From Telopea speciosissima (taxonomy: Eukaryota > Streptophyta > Magnoliopsida > Proteales > Proteaceae): a DNA stretch of 64,000 nucleotides. Shown here piece after piece: positions 1-11,853 of this stretch. The stretch spans positions 27,377,784 to 27,441,783 of the forward strand of contig NC_057921.1 of assembly GCF_018873765.1 (NCBI RefSeq). Direction: 5' to 3'. Position numbers and translations under genes: made by a program. Each line of letters begins with the position of its first letter. Within the stretch, counting starts at the first letter, position 1. The notes under the pieces are model-generated. The model was not told where the DNA came from, ran no database searches, and worked only from the letters and a program-made list of their open reading frames with translations.

Positions 1-410
1 TTACACCTTATATTCATAGAGTCTTTTCCCTTCTCAAAATTATCAATTTAGAGTTGCCTACCTTATGGGTCTAGAAAAAAATGATTATTAAGAAATTATA
101 ACATTTTTCTAGAATTTACGAAAGTATGTCTTATCTCATGTTGGAAATTTTGTTACCTTAGATGGATCTCATAAAGCTTATGTATTTGTGTGCCCTATGT
201 GAATACATTGTTTTTACAATATTATGGGTGGCCTAATTCAATTTTGGGATAATGGCATATTATGTAATTATCTTAAATAATTTTACAATGTAAAATAAAT
301 AAAAAACAAACATGGAAAATTTTACATGGAAATTTTTTGACATAAAATTTTACGTATGAAAATTTTACATCGAAACAATAGAACGTCAAGAAAAGATGGT
401 TAATTGGTGA
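1..410. other. AT-rich intergenic DNA, no gene seen
   Basis: The stretch is AT-rich. Around 300-375 a short AAAATTTTAC-like unit recurs several times. The minus-strand open frame over 273-725 runs across the next repeat and has no recognisable domain, so I do not call it. Confidence 0.5.
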
Positions 411-581
411 GGTTTTATCCCCTCCAGTTCCCTGCACGGCCAGTTCTCCAATTCTCCGACAAGGGGGCTGGAATGACCACCCTACCCCTGCCTGAACACT
501 CTGCTTGGGTGGGGTCCACCACCCCCTATTAGAGGAACTAGGGAACTGGGCCGGGCAGGGAACTGGAGGAGATAATTTTCC
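411..581. mobile_element. MITE with ~20-bp inverted ends (TTATC-CTCCAGTTCC type)
   Basis: The left end (TATCCCCTCCAGTTCCCTGC) is mirrored at the right end (GCAGGGAACTGGAGGAGATA), which gives a foldback of about 170 bp. The interior is more GC-rich than its AT-rich flanks. I could not read a convincing target duplication, so the boundaries are approximate. The TTATC-CTCC start resembles the MITEs at 12314 and 47598. Confidence 0.55.
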
Positions 582-848
582 GAGAATAAATGCCACAAAT
601 AGTATAAAGCAAGAGACGACGCCCTTCTGAATGAAGGTTGGAGCTTCACTGCTTAGAAATTGTTTCCTCGTGGGTAAGCAGCGAATTAAGAATCTATGGT
701 GCTTGGTGGTGTGTTCATTGGCCATATGTCATCTCTACAGAGAATCGCCCAGTCCTCTAGGCATGGCAGAAGAGAAAGGCACGTCTCTCCACAACCAAGT
801 TCACCGAATGAAACCAAAATTGGTAGAAAGTTGGTTTATAAATTATAT

Positions 849-986
849 GGGCTCATGTTCTCTGTGTCGCAACGCAGGCTGCGCCTAGACACATGTGCCT
901 GCCACTTAGGGGGGCAGAGTGGTCATGGCACCCACCCCCATGTGTCTGGGCATAGCCTACGCCCCCGGCACTGAGAACATTTTTCC
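849..986. mobile_element. MULE-type MITE, TGTTCTC ends, perfect 9-bp TSD
   Basis: This is a 138-bp foldback starting GGGCTCATGTTCTC and ending GAGAACATTTTTCC. It is flanked by the perfect 9-bp direct repeat AAATTATAT (840-848 and 987-995). A 9-bp target duplication and ends beginning GG fit a Mutator-superfamily MITE. The interior contains mirrored blocks such as TAGACACATG and CATGTGTCTG. Related copies lie at 15903, 16180, 23239 and 54397. Confidence 0.8.
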
Positions 987-2515
987 AAATTATATAAAGG
1001 AGTTTCGGAATTGGGATGGGGGAAAGGTACGAAGGGGATGAAGGGGGCGGTGAAGGAAAGAGAAAAAATGGGGGGAAAAACACTTTGATAGATGTCGAAG
1101 AAGGGGAGTCTTTGGAGGAGGAAGCGGTGGTGCTTGTCAGCGAGATGCAGAGAGGAAGGGAAGCTCCATCATGGGCAATGGTTGAGGAGGTTTCAATTCT
1201 GAAACAAAGATGGCAAGGGGGAGGGGAGGAGAATGGGTAAGAAAATGACAAAAATGACCTCATTAAAAATGCTGAAAGTGATATGACCGGAAACGAAGTC
1301 AGTCTATCAACTCCTTTTGAAGTGCCAGTCTACTTTGATATGCTTTGTTCTGTCATGTTGAGCAATGCTTATAAGTGTTCTGTTATCACAGTAGAGCCGC
1401 ATAAGTCGTTCAATGTCAAACCCCAACTCTTGGATCAATTGTGTCAAGTATACCTAGTTTTGTATAAAATTCTGCAATCCTAAATATTGGTTAACCTTTT
1501 GAGTATTGGCATGTGGTTTGTGTATTTAACAATGTCAAAAAAGAGAAAAGAGGTTACAAGTGTATGTTGTAACTGCCAGTTTGGTTACAAACAGTTTAAT
1601 CTCATTTATTTAGAAGTAATATGGTGCGAAATGCAAACCGAAATTGTTTATTGAAATCAAATCGAATCGTTTCAATCAAAAGTTCAGAAGCAGAAAATTG
1701 TTTCTAAAACAGTTCAATTTTGGTATTAAGAAATGAAGCAATTTATTAAATGGTTCAATCTTGGTTTTAAGTGAAACCGTTTAACCATAAGTTTTGAACT
1801 GATTAAAACCGATTAGACCCAATATACTATTGAACTGATTATCATACTAAACTGATAAAAAAAAAACACAAACACTAATTGGTTTATCCTTGCATTCTAC
1901 ATATACTCTCTAAATGTTTTTGCAGTTGATTTAAATTATGTAAATTACTTTAAATTGTTTTAATTATCAAGTCACAATTTGAGCTAAACTAGCTGAATTG
2001 CAGGGGCAAAATCCTATTAAAAGGATAGTATAATTCAATTGAATGAGTTGGAGTTGCCCCTAAAAAGTTTCTACAGGACTAAAAAATTCCAAAACTCAAT
2101 ACATATGTCAAGGGGATAGAAACTCTAGATTTTATCAAGTAGTAGCAAAATCTAATCTCCTATATAATAGGTTATTGAAAAAAAACGCTAACCGGTCATG
2201 TGTTTCCTGCACCCAAACGTAAGATCATGTAAAATTATCACTCAGCCCCCAATGAACTAAAAAATCACATTCAGTCAGATGCTCCTGAAATCACTCTTAT
2301 TGGCCCATGCACTGGTTCAGATGCTACATGACCAGATAGATCTTTTGCCCAATAGGTTATTAGGCATCAAGAATGCAGAATTGCAGATGATAGAGTGATA
2401 GACTAGTGACTGAAAGGCCTTATAAATTGCAATATTGCTTTCTCAACATCTTTGACAAATATATACTTCTTACAACCAATTGGTCCCATAAGTACCTGAA
2501 TCTCTATTTACTCCA
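987..2515. other. Intergenic, no supported gene
   Basis: Positions 1010-1240 are purine-rich and leave an open frame of 74 residues that is mostly Glu, Gly and Lys. Low complexity explains it better than coding. From about 1620 to 1860 there is AT-rich DNA with repeated ACCGATT/GAACTGATT motifs, typical of an old MITE, but I could not define its ends. Nothing else is recognisable. Confidence 0.4.
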
Positions 2516-2517
2516 GT

Positions 2518-2695
2518 AATTATCTCTGAAGATAATTATGTACTCACATCTACACCATCTCATGAGGAGATTAGAGAGAGATGGTCTTCAACCTCTTAAA
2601 TCCTTTCAAAGCACCCGATTGTGATAGCTTACCAACCTTCTTCTATCATATAATGGATTTTATCATCAATCAAGTTACAAATTTCTTTGGAAGGA
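2518..2695 (+). pseudogene. LINE reverse-transcriptase fragment
   Basis: One frame reads VFNLLNPFKAPDCDSLPTFF followed by YHIMDF. This matches the start of the RT palm in plant L1-type LINEs, where the usual form is LNP-x-KAPGPDG. The segment upstream (near 2555-2580) reads on only after a frame change. Poly-A-like runs follow at about 2695. The match is short, so it is a relic and not a working element. Confidence 0.5.
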
Positions 2696-2941
2696 AAAAA
2701 AAAATTTATTAGGCGAGTCAATCGTATTCTTCTAACTCAAGGCTAAAAATTAAAATGTAAGGGTTTCAGAAAAAGGAGATTCCCTAGTGATAACCATGTG
2801 AGATTTTCAACAGTCACTGTCCCTTGTATGTATAATTATTGAATGTTCTCCTACCTCAGTTGAATTATATCAGGGGAAACAGAAACCATTAAATCACACC
2901 ATCGTCTGCATCTGCAAGGAAACGGAGAAGTTTCAATTTAG

Positions 2942-5729
2942 TCACTCTGGGTCATTTACATGGCCAAACAGCTCATTCCAATGATCTGAAGCTTCTTCAG
3001 GTGTCCGAAAAGTCCAGATGTGAGGTTTACTTTTCTCACGAGTTTCCAAAATTTCCTGAGAAAAGCAAAAAGTCATACCGTCAAGTAAGAATTACACATC
3101 AACTGTAAATGAAGAGGACCAATAAAAAACTGCAAATATGAAACCATAGCAACAAAACATAAGGGAAGGAGAGCACAATTAAAGGAAATGTGATGATGTA
3201 ATGATTGATTTATGTGTCAACCTTCTTTCTGTTCTCCTCTTCTTTAGACTATGTTTGTATGCCAAGAATAGAAAAGGTGAAGAGAAAAAACATAACAAGA
3301 CGAGAATCACGATGACGTAATGATTGATTTATGTGTCCATCTCTCCTCAAATTCAAAATTTTTATTATTTTATTTTTTCTATTCTTTTCTTTGCTTGAGA
3401 TCCAAACATTAGCTTAATATATCTGTCCCATATTTTAAGCAAGAAGAATCTGCATCTTACCAGGGTCGGTCAAAATGGCCAAGTCAGATAATTCAAACCA
3501 AAAGCAAAACTCTTAAATTGCTGTGTCATGACCATGCATAATGGGATTACCCAGTGGCAAAACCAAACATTTCCATGGCATACTTAATAAGTTGGTACAA
3601 TTTCTTTTGCAATATATCTTCATCAACTAACCTACCAGTCCCCAAAATGCTCACCTAATAAGAAAAGACACTTGTCCCTGACATCTTAAAATAGAGAAGT
3701 GTTTGCCATGGCAGAATTTCAGAAAATGAACTGCCCTTATTGTACAGAACACAAATCTAATACTTGCAGCAGGTTGCCCACCATACTCATTGCCTTGCTC
3801 CCATTACCAGCCTATCGGATGATCGAGGTATACATCTTCCTTAAGTTCTGTTTTGGGATTTTCTCCTTTGAACTCCCTTGGACGCATTACCCACAATCAT
3901 AATAGGGGATTTTCACTCCCTTGCCAACTTCACCAACATCCCAAAAGGCATATTAGTTATCATTCAAAGATATTTGGATCCCTGCTATGAGACTAAGGTT
4001 CTGCTTGTTTTGTAGCTTACCTATACAGCAAAAAAATTCTGGGAAAATCAAATCATCATCATCATTGTTATTATCTTTCCCACACTACAACATGACAAAG
4101 AAACATATTTGGGCATGGTTGACCGAGGAAAAGAATCCAGTCATATGACCACGGGGGGGGGTCCAAGGGTGGCACTTGTATCATGGACCAAGATGGCACC
4201 ATTATTCTTCGAAGGCTTATTCTTAGTGTCACAAAGCATTGTGAACTGACTCCTGTAACAAAGACAAGATACACCCCTCACACTCAAACTATCCTCAGCC
4301 TCCCCCCTTGCCAACGATTCCCTTTTTCAAATTTTCAACCCCATCTCTGCAACTATGGTGGGGGGTGAACTATAAGCAGCAAGCAACTCTAGTCCCGACA
4401 ACCAGCGACTTGTCTGAAGGTCCAATGCCAGCAATATTTCGTTTCTAGAAGTCCCCTCCCCCCCCACCCATATCACCATCAAGTATCTCACCCTTGTTTA
4501 CTTGTCTCCAACAAACAGATGTAGCCCTGATGATGAGTATTTAATGCCCACTTCACTTTCTCCCTCCCTTCCAATGTCTTTCTCAAGCAACGACTCTTTT
4601 TCAAATGCACTCTTTCCAAAACGTTTACAACGAATCTTTTCCAACAGCTATTTCTCTTACCCCAGGATTTGAATCTGAAAAAAATTGGGAAAATTGCCAA
4701 AAATCTGAGTGAAACGTATAGAAATTGGAAAAATATTTATGTTTCCACATGGATCGAAATAACTTCACGAGTCAAGTTTCAGAAATTAACTTCATCTACA
4801 ATGTCCTTTGCTTTCTTGGACTATCAGATTGCTGCTGACTGACATAATTCCAATCTGTAAACAATTTCTTTGTCCCTTCCAGTTCCATTACTTCTTATTG
4901 CTTTGCTTCCTTATCACCTTCTTTAAAAATTCTAGAAGTAGCATTCTCAGAATCAACAAATTCAATCCTGGATTTTGAATTTGTCCTTTTAGCCACTTCA
5001 GCAAAAAGCCTATTCATAGAGCTTGCCCTTTATTTTTTCCAGGTAATAGGAAGAGCAAGGTTTCAAGGTTTGTGAAATAGACAGTTTAAATTGAGAAATC
5101 TAAAAAACTGGACAATTCAAATCTGTTTGCAACATAAGGCATGTCACAAATCGTTGTTTGACTGGTCACAACCCTTTTTCAAGAACAATACTGAATAAAA
5201 GAAACTGGAAGTTGTTTTCCAAATTTTTGTATTACATTCAGTAAAATAAATTCTTATCTCTTTAGGCCTATACAATTTCCTTTTGCTTTTAAGACAGTTC
5301 TTGTAAAATATTTTCATTGAATCAACTAAAGCCTAAGCCAGCATAAAACATATTAGGCTTAGGAGGATCTCCGTTGGCAAAACCATCAAAATAGAAAATA
5401 TCTTGATGATACAAACACAAAAAGAAGTGGATCAAAAGTAAGTATAGAAAAGATTTTGATGATAAGAAGTGGATCAAAAGTACTTAGCCTAACATACTAG
5501 GTGGTCCCATTATGGAGGCAAAAATAAACATGTTGCATGAACCTCAATATGACAAATAGAGCCAGTTATTACTCACCTTCATCTCAGAAGATCGTTTTGT
5601 TTTCAGACTCAAACAGTCAAATAGGGCATTCCACTTCTCAGAACAGTTGTCAAGTACTCCAAGCCTGTAATATTGCTGCATCTGGTGAACTGGAGCTGCC
5701 AAGACATGAATTTCCTTCAGTTCAACAGC
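2942..5729 (-). CDS. DUF3128 family small protein, 3' two coding exons
   Basis: Two exons read in one frame on the minus strand. They are 5729-5577 (51 codons) and 3055-2942 (37 codons plus TGA), joined by an intron with GT (5576-5575) and AG (3057-3056) ends. The product contains VHQMQQYYRLGVLDNCSEKW, then ALFDCLSLKTK and KPHIWTFRTPEEASDHWNEL. This is the conserved core of the DUF3128 family of small eukaryotic proteins, some of which (yeast Emi1) are linked to mitochondrial respiration. A C-x9-C pair lies in the first exon. The exon at 5729 opens at an AG acceptor in phase 0 without a Met, so an upstream exon with the start codon is expected at higher coordinates. I could not identify it; a Met also lies 17 codons in. 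There are no stops or frameshifts, so the gene is probably functional. The family match is from memory of its conserved motifs. Confidence 0.75.
3056..5576. other. Intron of the DUF3128 gene
   Basis: This 2.5-kb intron is AT-rich with no recognised gene. It holds a direct repeat of about 27 bp (GATGACGTAATGATTGATTT type) near 3190 and 3311. A second direct repeat (AGAAGTGGATCAAAAGTA) lies near 5424 and 5466. It also has C- and G-rich tracts at 4150 and 4455. The short open frames inside show no domain. Confidence 0.5.
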
Positions 5730-5786
5730 CTAATACTAAAATACAAGCATAAACAAATATGAAAATATATTCATGTAACCAAAACA

Positions 5787-5889
5787 TCACCTAAAAATTA
5801 ATTCAATTCAACTTTGTTCAGGAGTCAAAAAACATATCAGCTAGAAATTAAGTCAATTCAACTTTGTTCAAAGAGTCAAAAAGGACGGT
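5787..5889. repeat. Two-copy ~51-bp tandem repeat
   Basis: The block containing TTCAATTCAACTTTGTTCA and GAGTCAAAAA occurs twice head to tail with a few substitutions. It lies just upstream, in the gene's sense, of the DUF3128 exon. Confidence 0.6.
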
Positions 5890-7045
5890 AAAGAATGATA
5901 ACAAGAAAATTACACAGCAGATTAAAGCTGAAGTAGTAAGCTAATGCTTAATCAGAGAAATTTTAAGATTCCAGTATCACACATCAATTATACATGTGTA
6001 TCTCTTTTTTGTTTTCTCTTCTGTTTATCATTTTTTATTGGTACAAAACAAAGTGCAACTTATCAAGCCTACTATGAAATTTTACTCTAAATCACTCCAC
6101 TACTTGTAGCCCATTTCTTCCATTTGGAAGTCTTCAAATCTTTGGGCTTCAAATCTTTGGTAATGCAGGCTCAATCCAGTTGATAAGGTCAAACTTCAGC
6201 ATAGGTTTGTAGTATTCTTTTTCTTCTACCCTCAAGAGAATTCTATTACATTTTTTTTTCCATAGGTTGCAAGTAATGAATCCATAATAGGAGACATTTT
6301 TTAAGAGGATTGATGTGAAGCCAATTAGTATCAAATTCCATAATACAATACACATATTTCTGTCCAATAAATTAAACTACCATTTCTTCCATACATCTTT
6401 TTTTCTTTGGTTTCTCGATAAATCAAAAAAGTTTTCTAATAAAGAAAGAAAAGATCCCCAAATCTTTACAAGGTCCAAATGGACTAGACAAAAATATGCT
6501 GGAACCCTAGGTGGGTTGTCTTCCATATCCTCAATTTATCTATCTTCTTTTCTCTTCTTTATTCTCTATTTTATCCTTATTTCTTATAATAATTCCTAAA
6601 TGGGTATTCTTTTCCAGCTATTATATTGAATCAGATTGTTCTGACTCTAAATTCTGAAAACCTTATTTCCAAATTCTAGAAACTCTATTCCATAAACTCC
6701 AACGGAAACTACAGATCCAACAATTGTCAACATTTCATCACCTAACAAAATAAAAACCAAAAACTAAATGCCCCAATTCAAACCCTCAGAAAATCTTCAT
6801 CATTTCCCACCATCTTTTCATTTTGGTACAGTCTTACAGCAGCATTTTATCCAAGGCCTAAAGAGACTCCTTAACTTGTCAAAACCCTAGTACACAGTAA
6901 GTCTCTAAATTATTAAATTTGAAATTCCATCTAAGTTAGGGATCCAATTAAACCAAGCACTTCCCTATAATAAAAAGAGATTGCCAAGGGAAAAGCTTTT
7001 AACCACCTCTGGTTTGGGGAGGGGGGGGGGGGGTTTAGAACCATT
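5890..7045. other. Intronic/intergenic AT-rich DNA
   Basis: No gene is recognised. The stretch ends in a 17-bp G tract (about 7018-7034) immediately before the INDETERMINATE DOMAIN fragment. Confidence 0.4.
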
Positions 7046-7566
7046 TTGATAACATCTTCTAACCTAATGGGTGATCACATTGGGTCAAGTGTCTCTTCTC
7101 TTTACAACAATTCAGTACAAAATGAAGTTGTTATTCCTCAAATGTCTGCAACAGCTTTGCTTCAAAAAGCTGCTCAAATGGGTTCAACAGCAAGCAGTGG
7201 AAGTGGTTCTTTGCTTAGAGGTTTTGGCAGTTCTTCATTAAGTGGTCCTAAATCGGTCTCACTTGACTTGCTAATTTTAGGGCTAATTTTGGAGGTGGTG
7301 GGGTGAAACATTGTCACAGATGGAAAATGAAAATCATCTCCAAGATCTAATGAATTCTCTAGCAAATGGTGGCTCCTCCATTTTTGGAGCTGCTTCATGA
7401 GGAATCCCTACCTTTGGAGTGAATTGCAATAGTGGTGGACATGAACAAGAGACCAATTTGGTGGATTCAATACAAACAAAATGTCATTGGAACAACAACA
7501 CCATCAGAATACCAATTTTGGAAACATAGAAGAACCCAAGTTGCATCAAAATCTTACAGTGACACT
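7046..7566 (+). pseudogene. IDD (INDETERMINATE DOMAIN) zinc-finger C-terminal fragment
   Basis: The segment encodes the diagnostic C-terminal motif of plant IDD transcription factors (MSATALLQKAAQMG, then SLLRGFGSSS). Further on it reads LQDLMNSLANGGSSIF and HQNTNFGNIEEPKLHQNL, all typical of the region after the four zinc fingers. The pieces lie in different frames. One frame ends at 7304, the LQDLMNSL block then has an in-frame TGA near 7398, and a frame change is needed near 7480. None of the zinc fingers are seen, and the usual terminal TRDFLG box is missing. It is therefore a broken captured or duplicated exon. It lies antisense to the DUF3128 gene, probably within that gene's upstream intron. 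Confidence 0.7.
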
Positions 7567-7569
7567 CCC

Positions 7570-8790
7570 ATTACAGCACACAGAGATAGAGAGAGAGAGA
7601 TATTCCTTCATGCACCTTCAAAGGTGGAAAAGAAAAAAAAAAAAGAAATTTTGGGTGGTTTCTTCAGTTTCCTCTTTAAAAAAAGAAAGTGTCCTACCTG
7701 CTACCTAATAGTAAAGAATATAAAAATGGTGAATTTGAATTCTATGGGATTGGGTTGGGTTGACATTCTGTGAAGACACAAAACCACACTTCTCCTATTG
7801 TCTTTCTACGTTGACTCCTATTCACTAGAATGGCATCTCTCCACTCCACTCCACTCCTCTCCCCTCCTCCACCTTTAACCATCCTTTTAAGTTTTATAAG
7901 TTTTATCCATCTCTTTAACTGCTCTACTTTATATTGATTGCTTGCTGAAATGTCAACATCTTCTCTTGGGGTCTCCATCTTTCTCCTCCTCTCCTTTTTC
8001 CTGAATTGACTCAATCATTAATAGAGAAGTTAGTGGAGGTCGATTTGACTCTATCCATAGTCCATACGACCATACCCAGTAGTATTAGTACTGTAGAATG
8101 ATATATCAACACCCCACAGGCCATAAAGCTCTATAAATCTCCATAAAGCTCATGCCCTCAAAGCGATGCCGACGACGATCCCCATTAGAATTCCAGAAAT
8201 CAAACCCATCTTTTTTGGTGTTTAAACGAAGCAAAAGAATCGAATGAACGAAGACGGAAGAGAGAAGTACGTAGAAAATACTCTCCCCCCTTAAAGATCA
8301 AAACCACATGTTCATACATATATAAACATAAGCAAATCCAAAGATAAACACAGAATGAATCGAAGCAGAAACAGAGAGAGCAGGAGATAAAGGAGAGTTT
8401 AAGATTAAATTTTTTTTTTTAAAACAACAAAATTAACTGCAGAAACTCTAAACAAAAGAATTTGGACAAAAAGCTTGAAATACTAACAACAGATCAAACA
8501 CAAGAACTAACACTTTCTGACAAATCAAAACATGTAAGAAAAAAGCAGAGAAGAAGGGTTCAATGGGATCAAACCTTGTGGGAATTGCGAGAATTGGTGC
8601 CGCCGATTCACCGTTGCTCTTTCGTTTGTAAGGGATTTCAGAGAAGTTTGACGGTTGAGAGGGGAAAAAGATTTGAGAGAACTTTGAGAGAGAGATGGAA
8701 AGAGCGGGGGAAACAAAAACGTTTTTGAGATGGAGATGGAAAGCGCGGGGATGTGAAAAGATTTTGGGGTTTAAACCATTATTAAATAGT
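7570..8790. other. Region upstream of the DUF3128 coding exons
   Basis: Mixed sequence without an intact gene. A minus-strand exon-like stretch of about 8570-8740, ending in a possible donor (CAAG/GTTTGA), could be a 5' UTR exon of the DUF3128 gene or of the synaptotagmin-like piece at 8209. No start codon could be tied to either. Confidence 0.3.
8147..8209 (-). pseudogene. Possible synaptotagmin-4/NTMC2T2-like first-exon fragment
   Basis: From an ATG at 8209 the minus strand reads MGLISGILMGIVVGIALRA and then stops (TGA, 8152-8150). The first 17 residues resemble the N-terminal membrane anchor of plant synaptotagmin-4-type C2 proteins. These normally continue with a Gly-Trp and the SMP domain, which is not present here. 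The short hydrophobic match could be chance, so this is tentative. Confidence 0.35.
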
Positions 8791-9029
8791 AAACTACAGT
8801 GGCGCTTGTTTAAAAAACGCCGCGAAAACTAGTTTATTTAATGGCGATTGTGATAAAACGCCGTTATATATTTATACATGGCGGCATTTAAATTCATACG
8901 CCGTTATACCTTTATATATGATGGCATTTTTTATAAAATGTCGATATATCTTCACATATGACGACATTTGTAAAATATACCGCAATAACTCGACCCAAAG
9001 TGCCGCCATTGCATCAATTTCTTGTAGTG
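8790..9029. mobile_element. One terminus of a CACTA (En/Spm) element
   Basis: The stretch ends at 9029 with TTTCTTGTAGTG, the complement of the canonical CACTACAAGAAA terminus of plant CACTA elements. Inside it are at least five degenerate subterminal units around GGCG/CGCC (ACGCCGTTATA, TGGCGATT, TGGCGGCATT). This is the usual arrangement of transposase-binding subterminal repeats. The next three bases are TAG, a possible 3-bp target duplication. I found no CACTACAAGAAA on the other side, so the element is truncated or its other end is unrecognisable. Confidence 0.7.
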
Positions 9030-9904
9030 TAGCTAGGATTCTTATCTCTCTTAGTTTCTTTTTTTTATCTTTTTTCTTGGGATTCAAGGAATGTAAAGAA
9101 GGAAGGAGAAGGGAATATTTCCCCTACCTCTTCTCTCTTCTCTCTCCTCTCTTCTTCTCCCCTTCCCCTTATAAATACCCCCTACTTCTCTTGCAAAGAT
9201 TGTTCATTCACTTAGTGAAATTTTTTCTCTTCTTCTCCTTCTAATTTGTGATTTTTGGCTTTTCTAAGTTCTAATTTGCTTTTTGATTTTTATTTAATGG
9301 TTGTAATAGGTCTAGTTTATGCTTTAATTTCAATTCATGTCTTCAATATGGTTGTAATAATTCTAGTTTAGTTTCAAACTTCCTAGTCTAAGTTCCTATG
9401 TTGATGACAAGACTTGGAGATTTAGAAGAGGAAGCCATGGTAAGTTTATACAAGTATTCAAGCTCTTCAATTACATTCATGCAAGCACATCCAGGTTTTA
9501 CTATCTAAACTCTTAAACTCATTCTCCCTCTCCTCTATCTCATTCTCTCTCTCTTCTTCTTCTTCTCCCTCTATTTCTTTTATTTCTTTTTTATGTGGTT
9601 ATTTTGTTTATGTGGATGTGGATGTGTGGCTACATTTTTATTACTTCCAATTTGCATTAGTTTGATAGGTTTCTTTTATCCCTTCCAATGTGCGTTAGAT
9701 TGATAGGTTATATGTTCATGTGTTAGGACGCCAACTTAATCCCTTAGATGAGTAATTTTGTTAGATGCTTGTGAGTTAGGATGCATTAATTTCCGTTAGT
9801 TTAATTAGCTTAATTTAACACTTTAAATTGGTTCACTTTGCATTACTTTTAAGTTAGTTAAATAGAGTGGCGTATACCTCCTCGTGTTCGACCCATAGCT
9901 ACGA
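9030..9904. other. Non-coding DNA before the gypsy relic, possibly LTR/leader
   Basis: A CT-rich stretch (9120-9250, 9520-9600) is followed by AT-rich DNA. It ends in GACCCGTTCGCTTGCGG at about 9907-9923, a kind of sequence often seen near LTR ends of plant gypsy elements. I could not define LTR ends or a primer-binding site. Confidence 0.3.
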
Positions 9905-11853
9905 TTGACCCGTTCGCTTGCGGTTTTATTTTATCTCAAACAGCATTCTTTTATGCCACTCATGTTTACTGCTAAGTTGAGTGTTATACCTAAGAAGTTA
10001 GATGTTGTGTTGGGTATAGCTACTTTGTCCAGGGAAGTATTAGAAACTGAATTAGTTTATGAAGAATGCTTACTGACTGTTGAGGATATGAAGTCGATGG
10101 CTAACCTTATATTGTTAAACATGAGGAATTTTGATGTAATTTTGGGTATGGATTGGTTGGATGCATACCATGGAAATGTGAATTGCTTTGAGAAGCAAGT
10201 GATGTTCAAACTCAATGATGAACCAAAGTTTAAATTTTTTGGGTTAAAATAGGAGCACCATAGTCAAGATACATATCTTCTATACAAGCCCGACGACTAT
10301 TTCGTCAGGGATGTCAGGATTATGTTGCAGTTGTTGTAGATAATGAAGTAAAAGGTCAGATTTAGTGAACTGCCTATAGTGTAGGATTTTCAATATGTTT
10401 TTACTAGAGGATTTACCTGGTTTACGTCGCCATAAAGACATGGAATTTATTATAGACCTCATGCCAGGCACAACACCAATATCCAAGGTTTCATATCGAA
10501 TGGTACCAGCTGAGTTGAAAGAACTTAAAGAGCAGTTGTAAGAACTTCTAGACAAGGGCTTTATAAGAACAAGTATTTCATCATGGGGAGCACCAGTGTT
10601 GTTTGTCAAAAAGAAATATGGAACGTTGAGAATGTGCATCGATTACAGGGAGTTGAATCGGGTTACAATAAAGAACAAGTATCCCCTACCCTGCATTGAT
10701 GACTTGACCAACTTCAAGGGGCAAAGTTAGTTTTCAAGATTGACCTTTGATCTGGGAATCATCAATTGAAAGTTACAGAAGAGGATATCTCAAAGACTAT
10801 TTTTATAACTCGGTATGGGCACTACGAGTTTCTTGTCATACTTTTCAGGCTAACGAATACCCCAACGCATCATGGATATGATGAATAGAGGACTCCGGGA
10901 TGTGTAAGATAAATTTGTGATTGTATTCATTGATGATATTTTGGTGTATTCCAAATGTGAGGAGGAACACGAAGACCATTTAAGTAAAGTATTGTAGACC
11001 ATAAGGAAATGCGAGTTTTGGTTTGATAGAATTGTATTTCTAAGACATGTTGTATAGAATGAAGGAATTTCATTCGATCCTAGTAAGGTTCAAGCAGTGC
11101 TTGATTGGGCGAGACTGACGAATGTTACAGAGATTCAAAGTTTTTTGGGACTTGCAAGCTACTACAAAAGGTTATTGAAGGATTTTCAAGCATTGCAATC
11201 TCATTGACACGATTGACAAAGAAGAATGTTCAATTCTTATGGGGTGAAGATTGTGGTAAAAGTTTTTAGAAGTTGAAACAAAAGTTGATCACTGCCCCAG
11301 TGTTGACAATTCCATCTGGATCAGGAGGAATTTTCAATTACAGTGATGCTTCAAGTAATGGACTAAGTTGTGTCTTGATGCAACATGGTAAGGTGATAGT
11401 GTATGCCTCTAGACAGTTGAAGTCATTTGAATAGAATTACTTAACTCATGTTCTAGAGTTGGTGGCATTGATCATAGCATCTAGGATATGGAGGCATTAC
11501 CTACATGGTGAAAGGTGTGAGATTTACATGGATCATCAAAGTCTAAAATATATTTTTTTACTCAGAAGGAATTGACTCCAAGGCAAAAGTGATGGTTGGA
11601 GCTAATAAAGGCCTATGATTGTTCTATAAACTATCATCTTGATAAGGCCAATGTAGTAGCCGATGCTTTGAGCAGAAAGTCACAATGGTATACTGCAACA
11701 TTGTTAACAGATCAACCACATATTATAGAAAATGTCAAGAGCTTAAACCTAGAAGTGGTGTTAGATGATGCCACAGCCTTATTAGAAAATTTGATGGTGC
11801 AGCCATCTCTCATTGAAAGAATCAAGGCAGAACAGGAAAATGATCCTTCTTAG
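9905..11853 (+). pseudogene. Ty3/gypsy pol relic (protease, RT, RNase H)
   Basis: Pol domains appear in order but in several frames. The protease is at 9905-10250 (FDVILGMDWLDAYHGNV). The RT is at about 10430-11100, with the frame containing [20 protein letters not shown] and the catalytic FIDDILVYSK near 10930. The RNase H is at about 11320-11700 and ends ANVVADALSRKS. Frameshifts and stops split it (for example 10250 and after 10680). The sequence stops about 150 bp after RNase H, before the zinc-binding and integrase domains. The motif set fits a Tekay/Del-like chromovirus, but the absent chromodomain prevents a firm lineage call. Neither LTR was identified. Confidence 0.85.

Noticed and set aside
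273..725. Minus-strand 150-codon open frame
   Set aside because: It crosses the MITE at 411-581 and has no domain; it is a by-product of the foldback sequence.
853..1263. Minus-strand 136-codon frame and plus-strand acidic 74-codon frame
   Set aside because: They span a MITE and a purine-rich tract; composition alone explains the open frames.
9905..11853. Endogenous pararetrovirus
   Set aside because: The RT/RNase H is followed by no viral features, and the protease and RT motifs match Ty3/gypsy pol in order.
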